The notes under the pieces were generated by a model. The model was not told the DNA's origin. It saw only the letters and a list, made by a program, of their open reading frames with translations, and ran no database searches. The position numbers were made by a program, and so were the translations under genes. DNA of 64,000 bases, taken from contig NZ_AHCD03000036.1 in assembly GCF_000238295.3 (NCBI RefSeq), positions 1 through 64,000 on the forward strand, written 5' to 3'. Position 1 is the first letter of the stretch. Each line of letters starts with the position of its first letter. The stretch comes from Pseudoalteromonas rubra. Lineage in GTDB: Bacteria > Pseudomonadota > Gammaproteobacteria > Enterobacterales > Alteromonadaceae. Below, in pieces: positions 36,374 through 44,301 of this stretch.

Positions 36374-37462
36374 TTATTTTGTTATTAAGCGGCCATGTTC
36401 CACGTGGAACATCTCAACATTTCGTTTCATGGGTTCCACAATGGCCTGGATACTTTCGGAGTTTATCGCAGTGATAAATAGCTGCGACTGACATTCTGCA
36501 AGTAAATGCGCGATGCTCAGCATCGTCTCCTGGCTCAACTCCGAAGGTAAATCGTCGATCAGCAATATGGATTGCTTCTCGGTCTCGGCCTCAATTAAGT
36601 TATTCTGTGCGATTTTTAGCGCATAGAGGGTTAACTTTAACTGACCCCGAGACAGTATATTTTCAACGCCGTGACCATTAGCATAGAAGTTAAAATCGGC
36701 TTTATGCGGCCCTTTAGTTGTATAGCCAAGCTTGCTATCCCGCTCCAGTTGGGCGTTTAGCACCTCAGCCAGTTCCCCTTTCCAGCCTGCGTCATAGCGC
36801 ATTTCAAGGCCTTTAAAGATGGGGCTTATCACCCCTATCTTATCAAAAAAATGGCGCTCAAACCTACTTATATACGCCTTTCTGAACATATTTATTTGCT
36901 CAGCCAAACGAACAAATTCTCGGTCCCAAGTGCGTATCTGAAGCTGGTACTGAGCAGGTTTAGTTTTCAGCAAAGCATTTCGTTGTTTAAGCACTTTGTT
37001 GAAGTCTTTCCAGACGCTATAAAACTGATGTTCCACGTGGAACACGCCAAGGTCGAGAAATTTTCGACGTTCTTTTGGTCCCCCAAAAAACAATTCATAG
37101 CTCTCTGGTGTGATCACCTGAGTGGGCAGAATCTGCGCCAACTCAGCGATTTTCCGACTCGATTGCCCCTGGATCCTGAGCTGTGTTTCGCCCTGTAAAT
37201 TTTTGCTTATACCTATGGGGATAGACAAACTATGAAGTTGCTTTTTACCATGAACAATACATTTATCCTGCTCATGACGGATCATCAATTTATGTTTGTT
37301 CGTTCTAAATGAACGCCCATTAGAAAGGAAGTAAATGGCTTCAAGCAGACTGGTTTTTCCACTGCCGTTCTCGCCTAAAATGATATTGATTTGTTCGCTT
37401 GGTGAAAAAGAAAGGGCCTCAATATTGCGAAAATTATTGAGGCTAATTTGATTCAAACTCAT
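36374..37462 (-). CDS. recF: DNA replication and repair protein RecF
   Basis: Loads RecA at gaps through RecFOR. 362 residues with Walker A GENGSGKTS, the ABC-type signature LSRGQLKL and Walker B ILLIDDLPSEL. Two in-frame FHVEH sequences (residues near 143 and near the C-terminus) are encoded by perfect parS sites, which is unusual and suggests that DNA-level selection shaped the protein. It lies in dnaA-dnaN-recF-gyrB order with 20 bp to dnaN. Confidence 0.96.
   Translation of the reverse strand: MSLNQISLNNFRNIEALSFSPSEQINIILGENGSGKTSLLEAIYFLSNGRSFRTNKHKLMIRHEQDKCIVHGKKQLHSLSIPIGISKNLQGETQLRIQGQSSRKIAELAQILPTQVITPESYELFFGGPKERRKFLDLGVFHVEHQFYSVWKDFNKVLKQRNALLKTKPAQYQLQIRTWDREFVRLAEQINMFRKAYISRFERHFFDKIGVISPIFKGLEMRYDAGWKGELAEVLNAQLERDSKLGYTTKGPHKADFNFYANGHGVENILSRGQLKLTLYALKIAQNNLIEAETEKQSILLIDDLPSELSQETMLSIAHLLAECQSQLFITAINSESIQAIVEPMKRNVEMFHVEHGRLITK
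36396..36411. promoter_or_regulatory. parS: parS site in recF 3' end
   Basis: Perfect 16-bp palindrome TGTTCCACGTGGAACA, identical to the Pseudomonas-type chromosomal ParB-binding core. It encodes FHVEH near the RecF C-terminus. The cognate parAB genes are in this window at 56.3-58.1 kb. Confidence 0.93.
37029..37044. promoter_or_regulatory. parS: parS site in mid recF
   Basis: Second perfect TGTTCCACGTGGAACA, 633 bp from the first and in the same recF frame (again FHVEH). Two sites in one gene allow ParB nucleation and spreading near the origin. I noticed no third site in the window. Confidence 0.93.
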
Positions 37463-37482
37463 TTAAGAGTACACACCAATTT

Positions 37483-38586
37483 CTACAGGCGCATAGGCAT
37501 AACGACATACATTGCAGCGTCGTCGCTCGCCCCTTCGATCAGAGCACTGCTATTGGTATCTGCTAATGTAAACTGCACATCTTCTGTTTTTAGTGTGTTG
37601 AGTACATCCAACAAGTAGGAGACGTTAAAGCCAATTTCCAGGTCATCGCCCTGATATTCAACCTCAACGGTTTCCTCTGCCTGCTCCTGTTCGGGGTTAT
37701 TCGCACTGATCTTTAACATGCCATTCGACAGGTTCAGACGGACTCCACGGAACTTTTCATTCGACAGAATAGAGACGCGCTGGAAAGCACTGCGTAACCA
37801 TTCTCGGTTCGCATTCACCAGCTTATCACCACCACGTGGTAACACTCGGCGATAATCCGGGAACCGTCCATCCACCAGCTTACTCGTTAAAGTAAACTCA
37901 GGATCCAAAATACGAATATGGTTACTGCCAAATTGAATGGTCAGCGGCTCATCATCTGCTGGCAACAAACGCATGATCTCCTGCACACCCTTACGCGGAA
38001 TGATCAACTGACGTTGTGTATTCAATGACGCACCAAGCTGATGCTGAGCAATCGCAAGTCTGTGCCCATCGGTTGCAACCGTTTTAATCTCACTATTATC
38101 CACCTCAAAGGACATCCCATTGAGATAATAACGGACGTCCTGATTGGCCATCGAAAAGTGAGTCGCTTCTAACAGCTGACGCAATTCCAGGCGGGTAATT
38201 TGAAACTCAACTTCGCCATCCCACTGTTCAAGGTTTGGAAAATCTTCGGCCGCTAAGGTCGTCAAAGAAAAGCGACTTTGGCCACTCGTCAGTAATAACT
38301 GATGCTCCTGACTACTCAGTTGCAACAAAGACCCATCCGGCAGACTCTTACATATATCGAGTAACTTTTTTGCTGGCAACGTGATACTAGCATCTGCAAC
38401 TTGTTCTTCCAGTGTCACATTCGCAACCAGCTCAATCTCTAAGTCTGTGCCCGTCATCGATAACACGCCGTTTTTCACTTCGACCAGAACATTGGACAAA
38501 ATCGGTAGTGTGTGTTTTCGCTCAATGGCACCCGAGACCTGCATCAAGGGTTTTAAAAACTGTTCTCTTGAAATCGTAATTTGCAT
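37483..38586 (-). CDS. dnaN: DNA polymerase III beta sliding clamp DnaN
   Basis: Ring-shaped processivity clamp; 367 residues against 366 in E. coli. Three repeated clamp domains of about 120 residues each. The N-terminus MQITISREQFLKPLMQVSGAIERKHTLPILSNVLVEV and C-terminal MYVVMPMRL, which contributes to the partner-binding cleft, are conserved. It starts 9 bp after the dnaA stop. Confidence 0.97.
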   Translation of the reverse strand: MQITISREQFLKPLMQVSGAIERKHTLPILSNVLVEVKNGVLSMTGTDLEIELVANVTLEEQVADASITLPAKKLLDICKSLPDGSLLQLSSQEHQLLLTSGQSRFSLTTLAAEDFPNLEQWDGEVEFQITRLELRQLLEATHFSMANQDVRYYLNGMSFEVDNSEIKTVATDGHRLAIAQHQLGASLNTQRQLIIPRKGVQEIMRLLPADDEPLTIQFGSNHIRILDPEFTLTSKLVDGRFPDYRRVLPRGGDKLVNANREWLRSAFQRVSILSNEKFRGVRLNLSNGMLKISANNPEQEQAEETVEVEYQGDDLEIGFNVSYLLDVLNTLKTEDVQFTLADTNSSALIEGASDDAAMYVVMPMRL

Positions 38587-38595
38587 ACTAGGCCC

Positions 38596-39999
38596 TTAAG
38601 ACGACAATGTTCGGATCAGGTTTTGATAATCTTCTTTTACTTCGTGACTTTCGTCACGCAGTGCTTTCACTTTACGACACGCATGCAACACAGTGGTGTG
38701 ATCACGCCCGCCGAAAGCATCACCAATCTCAGGCAAACTGTGGTTAGTCAGTTCTTTAGACAACGCCATAGCAACTTGCCTGGGTCGGGCAACCGAGCGA
38801 CTACGACGTTTCGATAGCAAATCTGAAACACGAATACGATAATACTCGGCAACGGTACGCTGAATATTGTCGATGGTCACCAGCTTATCTTGTAATGCCA
38901 GCAGGTCACGAAGTGCTTCTTTTACAAACTCGATGGAAATCGGCCGGCCTGTGAAGTTGGCATTGGCAATCACCCGGTTTAAAGCCCCTTCTAATTCACG
39001 GACGTTAGAGCGCAATTTCTTAGCAATGAAAAATGCCACTTCGTGAGGCAAATTGATATTACTCTGCTGCGCTTTCTTCATCAGGATGGCAACCCGCGTT
39101 TCCAGCTCTGGTGGCTCAATCGCAATCGTCAGGCCCCAGCCAAATCGAGACTTAAGACGATCTTCAACGCCCTCAATTTCTTTCGGATATCTGTCCGACG
39201 TCAAAATGATCTGCTGATTGCCTTCCAGTAATGCATTGAAGGTATGAAAGAACTCTTCCTGTGAACGTTCTTTATTGGCAAAAAACTGAATGTCATCGAT
39301 CATCAGCGCATCAACACTGCGGTAATAACGCTTAAACTCTTCAATCGCATTGTTCTGCAATGCCTTAACCATGTCCTGAACGAAACGCTCAGAATGCATG
39401 TAGACAATCTTGGCATCTGGTTTTTTATCAATAATGCCGTTGCCCACTGCATGTAACAGGTGGGTTTTACCTAAACCTGTTCCACCATAAATAAACACAG
39501 GGTTAAACGCAGAACCAGGGTTGTCGGCAACCTGAGTTGCAGCTGCCTTCGCAAGCTGATTCGACTTACCTTCAACAAAGTTATCGAAGGTATAGTTTTC
39601 TTTAATATTGGACTTCACCCCAGACTTAGGGGCCGGTTCTACTTTAGCCGAGCTGGGCGCGCCCGCCGATGAGGCAGCCGGCTTAGTCACAGCACCAGTT
39701 TGCGTACTCTGACTACTCTCGCTTGAGGTTGGTGCACTGTTCACTGCGCCAATCGGTTTACTACCTACATCAAATCGCAGCTCAGGCGCTTCATCGCCAC
39801 AGATCTCAGTCAGTAACTCACTGATGCGATTTAAATACTTTTCTCTCACCCAGTCCAAAACAAATCGATTTGGCGCATAGATGGTCAAGGTATCTTCGGT
39901 ACTTTCTGCTTGTAGTGGTCGCACCCACATATTGAACTGCTGAGAAGGCAGCTCATCCTGCAAAACATATAAACAACTTTGCCAAACCGACAGATACAC
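38596..39999 (-). CDS. dnaA: Chromosomal replication initiator DnaA
   Basis: Opens oriC as an ATP-bound oligomer. 467 residues with a GTG start preceded by GGAG at 8 bp. Domain I is at 1-85 (SVWQSCLYVLQDELPSQQFNMWVRPLQ), domain II is a Ser/Ala/Pro-rich linker to about 130, and the AAA+ domain has Walker A GGTGLGKTH and Walker B DALMIDDIQFF. Domain IV holds the DnaA-box helix-turn-helix with GGRDHTTVLHACRKV. First gene of the dnaA-dnaN-recF-gyrB unit. Confidence 0.98.
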   Translation of the reverse strand: MYLSVWQSCLYVLQDELPSQQFNMWVRPLQAESTEDTLTIYAPNRFVLDWVREKYLNRISELLTEICGDEAPELRFDVGSKPIGAVNSAPTSSESSQSTQTGAVTKPAASSAGAPSSAKVEPAPKSGVKSNIKENYTFDNFVEGKSNQLAKAAATQVADNPGSAFNPVFIYGGTGLGKTHLLHAVGNGIIDKKPDAKIVYMHSERFVQDMVKALQNNAIEEFKRYYRSVDALMIDDIQFFANKERSQEEFFHTFNALLEGNQQIILTSDRYPKEIEGVEDRLKSRFGWGLTIAIEPPELETRVAILMKKAQQSNINLPHEVAFFIAKKLRSNVRELEGALNRVIANANFTGRPISIEFVKEALRDLLALQDKLVTIDNIQRTVAEYYRIRVSDLLSKRRSRSVARPRQVAMALSKELTNHSLPEIGDAFGGRDHTTVLHACRKVKALRDESHEVKEDYQNLIRTLSS

Positions 40000-40680
40000 G
40001 TCGCACTCCGAAATAGTTAATATTCCCGTACATAAAAACCAAGGATATTGCCAGATTTACCAACAAGGTTATACACAGCTAATCCAAAGGATCGACGGAA
40101 ATGCTTGTTTGTTATCATAAATACATAGGTGGAAGCCGGGTATTATGAGGGGATCTTATCCACAACATCAATATTGACTTTTTTAAAAATCAGGATCTTT
40201 CCTAGAAACAAATGCATCCAATTGTTTTTGTTGGGATTTTATTTTTCACCCTGTTTACTGATCTTAGCAAAAATACACCAAGATCTCATCTAAAAAACAC
40301 GATCATTTTAAGTTTTCCAGAGGATGTTGCCACTTTTCACCCAAGCTGTGTGGAAAACCTCATTTTGATCCGATCTAAGTTGATCACACCTGCATGCACA
40401 GATCGGATCCGATCTGAACGAGCGAAATGGATCGCTAAATCTACGGATTTTGATCCCACTCTATATAGTATAAAGGTATAATGCGGGGCGTTTACCTCAG
40501 GGGATAACCGCCAGAATGACCGTTTTTTGTTATTTATGGCTAAAATCTATGCTTGATGGCGCGATTATGATTGACTTTCCTACGCCGCGGCATTAATATC
40601 TCGCGCTCGCAATGGCACCTGTGCCAGGATCGCGACCTGCATAGGATGTTTTAAACTTTAACCGATCGGATGGATTAGTT
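40000..40680. other. GATC-rich dnaA-rpmH intergenic region with DnaA boxes
   Basis: 681 bp without a gene. It contains consensus DnaA boxes TTATACACA (40069-40077) and TTATCCACA (40156-40164), a one-mismatch box (complement, 40349-40357), and 13 GATC sites between 40151 and 40462. An 18-bp perfect palindrome, CAGATCGGATCCGATCTG, lies at 40399-40416. A -10 box TATAAT at 40477-40482 probably belongs to the rpmH promoter. This is the place where oriC lies in many bacteria, but there is no clear 13-mer AT-rich unwinding array here. Confidence 0.7.
40142..40171 (-). promoter_or_regulatory. Candidate autoregulated dnaA promoter
   Basis: On the minus strand TTGATG (complement of 40166-40171) and CATAAT (complement of 40142-40147) are 18 bp apart. 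The perfect DnaA box at 40156-40164 lies within the spacer, so bound DnaA would block RNA polymerase. It predicts a leader of about 135 nt. Confidence 0.5.
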
Positions 40681-40815
40681 ATGAAAAGAACTTTTCAACC
40701 TAGCGTTCTAAAACGCAAGCGTACTCACGGTTTCCGTGCACGCATGGCAACGAAGAATGGCCGTAAAGTACTAGCGCGTCGTCGTGCTAGAGGCCGTAAA
40801 GTACTTTCTGCTTAA
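40681..40815 (+). CDS. rpmH: 50S ribosomal protein L34
   Basis: A 44-residue, highly basic ribosomal protein beginning MKRTFQPSVLKRKRTHGFRA and ending GRKVLSA. The family is 44-46 residues long and nearly invariant. It is the conserved divergent neighbour of dnaA and leads the rpmH-rnpA-yidD-yidC unit. The rnpA GTG follows 7 bp after its stop. Confidence 0.98.
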   Translation: MKRTFQPSVLKRKRTHGFRARMATKNGRKVLARRRARGRKVLSA

Positions 40816-40822
40816 TATATAA

Positions 40823-41272
40823 GTGGAAGACTTTAGCTTCAGCAGGGAGTTACGTCTGTTAACTCCCTCGCATTACTCCCGAGTTTTTAACGACCCCGCT
40901 CGCGCAGCAACCCCTTATTTTACACTCTTAGCAAAACCCAATGATGCCGGACATCCACGTCTGGGACTCACTGTGGCTAAAAAGCGCTGTAAAAAAGCTT
41001 GCCAACGCAATCGCATTAAACGTCTTGCCCGTGAAAGCTTTCGCTTAAACCGCCATAAGCTGGACAATATTGATATTGTTCTGATGGTAAAAACAGGCGT
41101 TGACGATCAGTCAAATGAAGAGCTCAGTAAACAACTGGCAAAATTATGGCGTAAAGTAAATGAACGCTGTAAACCCGGTGCGCCTAAGCCGCCACCTCGT
41201 AAACGTCCAGGTAAAAAGCGCCCAGCATCTAAGCAGCACCACCCGAAACAATCTAAACAGAACGACAAATAG
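40823..41272 (+). CDS. rnpA: Ribonuclease P protein component RnpA
   Basis: Protein cofactor of the RNase P ribozyme in tRNA 5' maturation. GTG start. The conserved RNR motif is in KKRCKKACQRNRIKRLARESFRLNRH. At 149 residues it is about 30 longer than E. coli RnpA because of a Lys/Arg/Pro-rich tail (from about residue 117, APKPPPRKRPGKKRP), which could add RNA affinity. A 270-bp gap follows before yidD; relatives usually have the two genes touching. Confidence 0.94.
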   Translation: MEDFSFSRELRLLTPSHYSRVFNDPARAATPYFTLLAKPNDAGHPRLGLTVAKKRCKKACQRNRIKRLARESFRLNRHKLDNIDIVLMVKTGVDDQSNEELSKQLAKLWRKVNERCKPGAPKPPPRKRPGKKRPASKQHHPKQSKQNDK

Positions 41273-41542
41273 GCACTGACGGGATTATTCTGTCTTCACA
41301 TACCAGTCCATTGCGTTTTTACCAGATTGCTCTGCTCGCTCAGTTTGCACAATAACTGCGATTCGTTTTCATTATAAGCCAATATAGCCTGCAATTAATC
41401 GAGTTCAACTTACTGTGAATTCGCTAAAATCGCATTGGGCTCAATGGCTATTTTGACCCCGATAAGGTAAAGTTAGCTCACCTTTTAATCGCCAATTACC
41501 CGCTACTTTTTCGGGATTGGTTATCAGTCTGACGGCATCATC

Positions 41543-41875
41543 ATGAATCACACCTCCCCCACAGCCTCATCGCGCATAGTGCAGCAATGTAAAGTGTGGA
41601 TCCGGTGGCCATTCAGAGTATGCCAGACACTGATCAAAACACTGCTGTTAGGTGTGATCCGTTTTTATCAGCGCTTTATCAGTCCGCTATTGGGACCACA
41701 CTGTCGTTTTACTCCGACCTGCTCTCATTATGCAATCCAGGCAATTAATTTACATGGAATTGCAAAAGGGAGTTGGTTAGCGCTTAAACGCATATTAAAA
41801 TGTCACCCTTTAAGTGCAGGTGGGTCTGATCCCGTGCCTGCTAAATCAACGCAAGATAAACAACACGAGAAATAA
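41543..41875 (+). CDS. yidD: Membrane protein insertion efficiency factor YidD
   Basis: Small inner-membrane-associated protein that aids YidC-dependent insertion. The core is typical (GVIRFYQRFISPLLGPHCRFTPTCSHYAIQAI... LKCHPLSAGGSDPVP). It has about 25 extra N-terminal residues compared with the usual 85-residue family. The ATG at 41543 lacks a good ribosome site, so the true start may be internal. The 270 bp upstream contain no recognisable gene. yidC starts 8 bp downstream. Confidence 0.9.
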   Translation: MNHTSPTASSRIVQQCKVWIRWPFRVCQTLIKTLLLGVIRFYQRFISPLLGPHCRFTPTCSHYAIQAINLHGIAKGSWLALKRILKCHPLSAGGSDPVPAKSTQDKQHEK

Positions 41876-41883
41876 GAGCTGTT

Positions 41884-43557
41884 ATGGAATCGCAACGCAC
41901 GTTTTTATTTATCGGCTTGCTGCTGGTTTCCTTTTTACTCTTTACTGAGTGGTCAAAGGAACAAACCGCAGCCAATGCTGATACCAGTGCCGTCACACAA
42001 CAAGTGGCCGGCCCCGCAAACAATGACCAGGCCGACGTACCGGCTTCCAGTCAGGCTGATGTGCCAATGCAGGCCACTGTGGCTACTCGCTCAGTCATTT
42101 CGGTAACCACCGATGTACTGGCAGTGAAAATTGACACCCGTGGTGGTGACATCGTCGAGGCGAAATTACTACAGCACGCTGAAACCCATGGCAGCGATCA
42201 ACCTTACCTGCTATTGGGTGAGTTCGAAGGCAAAGAATACTTCGCACAAAGCGGCCTGATCGGTCTGAATGGTCCGGATGCATCAAGTCAGGGTCGCCCG
42301 GTCTATCAAAGCGAACAAACCAGCTACACACTGAACGGTGATGAACTGCGTGTGCCGCTGACCTTTGTCGACAGCAAAGGTGTTCAGTTCAATAAGACCT
42401 ATGTTTTCAAACCAGGTCAGTATGATGTGGCATTGGAATACGATGTGACCAACTCAACTGCCGACCCGGTTCAAGTGCAACTGTATACGCAAATCAAGCG
42501 CACAGTGCAGGAAAAAGGCAGCATGGTTGACCAGACTTACCTGGGCGCAGCTTATGGCACCAGTGATGAGCCTTACGAGAAATACTCCTTCTCTGATATG
42601 GCCGAAGCGAACCTGAACAAAAACACCCAGGGTGGTTACATCGCCTTTATCCAACACTACTTTGTCAGTGCCTGGGTACCTGGTCAGACAACAAACAACA
42701 CCATTTACAGCTCGTTGCGCAATAACAACAGCATCATAGGTGTGAAAGGCGAAGCGACAAACATTCAGGGCAATGGTACCGCGCAGCTCACCGCGACTTA
42801 TTACATGGGTCCAAAAGACATGGATGCGCTGGAAGCTTTACAAAAAGATCTGGATCTGACGGTCGACTATGGTTGGTTATGGTTTATTTCTCAGCCTCTG
42901 CTTGAACTATTGAAGTTCTTATATTCTGGCGAAGGGTCATTCTTTGGTCTGTTTGATATTAACATCGGTGGATTAGGCAACTGGGGTTTGGCCATCATTG
43001 CGATCACCATTATTGTTAAGTCATTCCTTTACCCGCTCACTAAAGCGCAATATACCTCAATGGCTAAAATGCGTATGCTGCAACCAAAAATGCAGGCACT
43101 GAAAGAGCGTTATGGCGATGACCGTCAGAAATTTGGTCAGGCAATGATGGAGATGTACCGCAAGGAAAAAGTAAACCCTATGGGTGGCTGCTTCCCGCTG
43201 TTGCTACAAATGCCTATCTTCCTGGCGCTGTTTTATGTATTCCTGGAGTCAACAGAGCTGCGTCATGCCGAGTTTATGCTGTGGCTGACTGACCTGTCTT
43301 CAAAAGACCCATACTATGTACTGCCTATCCTGTTTGGTGCCAGTATGTTCCTGACTCAGAAGCTGCAACCTATGACGGTCACAGACCCGATGCAACAGAA
43401 GATGATGACCTGGATGCCGGTTATCTTCTCAGTGTTCTTCATCTGGTTCCCGTCTGGTCTGGTACTGTACTGGCTGGTCTCTAACCTGATCTCAATTGCC
43501 CAGATGCTATATATCTATCGTGGCATGGAGAAAAAGGGCATGAAGGTCCGCGGTTAA
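41884..43557 (+). CDS. yidC: Membrane protein insertase YidC
   Basis: Inserts and folds inner-membrane proteins, alone or with SecYEG. 557 residues. TM1 is at about 5-22, a large periplasmic P1 beta-sandwich follows to about 340, and five C-terminal TM segments carry the insertase core. NPMGGCFPLLLQMPIFLALFYV and LPILFGASMFLTQKLQP are conserved. It precedes a terminator and the octanucleotide array; in most relatives mnmE would come next. Confidence 0.97.
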   Translation: MESQRTFLFIGLLLVSFLLFTEWSKEQTAANADTSAVTQQVAGPANNDQADVPASSQADVPMQATVATRSVISVTTDVLAVKIDTRGGDIVEAKLLQHAETHGSDQPYLLLGEFEGKEYFAQSGLIGLNGPDASSQGRPVYQSEQTSYTLNGDELRVPLTFVDSKGVQFNKTYVFKPGQYDVALEYDVTNSTADPVQVQLYTQIKRTVQEKGSMVDQTYLGAAYGTSDEPYEKYSFSDMAEANLNKNTQGGYIAFIQHYFVSAWVPGQTTNNTIYSSLRNNNSIIGVKGEATNIQGNGTAQLTATYYMGPKDMDALEALQKDLDLTVDYGWLWFISQPLLELLKFLYSGEGSFFGLFDINIGGLGNWGLAIIAITIIVKSFLYPLTKAQYTSMAKMRMLQPKMQALKERYGDDRQKFGQAMMEMYRKEKVNPMGGCFPLLLQMPIFLALFYVFLESTELRHAEFMLWLTDLSSKDPYYVLPILFGASMFLTQKLQPMTVTDPMQQKMMTWMPVIFSVFFIWFPSGLVLYWLVSNLISIAQMLYIYRGMEKKGMKVRG

Positions 43558-43578
43558 TTACCAATTGCACATACGATA

Positions 43579-43607
43579 AAAACGGTCCACCACGGGCCGT
43601 TTTTTTA
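43579..43607 (+). terminator. Terminator of rpmH-rnpA-yidD-yidC
   Basis: AAACGGTCC and GGGCCGTTT pair with one G-T wobble around the loop ACCAC, followed by a T run. It is 22 bp past the yidC stop. Confidence 0.85.
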
Positions 43608-43630
43608 TGCCTGTGATAATGCCTGCTTAG

Positions 43631-44301
43631 TCTCACAGTCTCACAGTCTCACAGTCTCACAGTCTCACAGTCTCACAGTCTCACAGTCTCACAGTCTCAC
43701 AGTCTCACAGTCTCACAGTCTCACAGTCTCACAGTCTCACAGTCTCACAGTCTCACAGTCTCACAGTCTCACAGTCTCACAGTCTCACAGTCTCACAGTC
43801 TCACAGTCTCACAGTCTCACAGTCTCACAGTCTCACAGTCTCACAGTCTCACAGTCTCACAGTCTCACAGTCTCACAGTCTCACAGTCTCACAGTCTCAC
43901 AGTCTCACAGTCTCACAGTCTCACAGTCTCACAGTCTCACAGTCTCACAGTCTCACAGTCTCACAGTCTCACAGTCTCACAGTCTCACAGTCTCACAGTC
44001 TCACAGTCTCACAGTCTCACAGTCTCACAGTCTCACAGTCTCACAGTCTCACAGTCTCACAGTCTCACAGTCTCACAGTCTCACAGTCTCACAGTCTCAC
44101 AGTCTCACAGTCTCACAGTCTCACAGTCTCACAGTCTCACAGTCTCACAGTCTCACAGTCTCACAGTCTCACAGTCTCACAGTCTCACAGTCTCACAGTC
44201 TCACAGTCTCACAGTCTCACAGTCTCACAGTCTCACAGTCTCACAGTCTCACAGTCTCACAGTCTCACAGTCTCACAGTCTCACAGTCTCACAGTCTCAC
44301 A
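43631..44301. repeat. Octanucleotide tandem array (TCTCACAG), about 84 copies
   Basis: 83 complete and one 7-base partial copies of TCTCACAG in perfect register, 671 bp, with no interruption that I could find. Since 8 and 3 share no factor, all three plus-strand frames read the same octapeptide cycle (SHSLTVSQ) without a stop. However, a TAG stands directly before the array and no start codon leads into it, while the minus strand has TGA in each cycle. It is therefore probably not translated. It ends exactly where the 714-bp ccdA duplication begins, 134 bp before the first ccdA start. Confidence 0.97.

Noticed and set aside
37810..37825. CACCACGTGGTAAC in dnaN as a third parS site
   Set aside because: It shares only the central CACGTG with parS; the outer arms do not match.
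43631..44301. CRISPR array or repetitive surface protein at the octamer array
   Set aside because: There are no spacers, so it is not CRISPR. A stop precedes the array and no start codon leads into it, so it is not a supported coding repeat.
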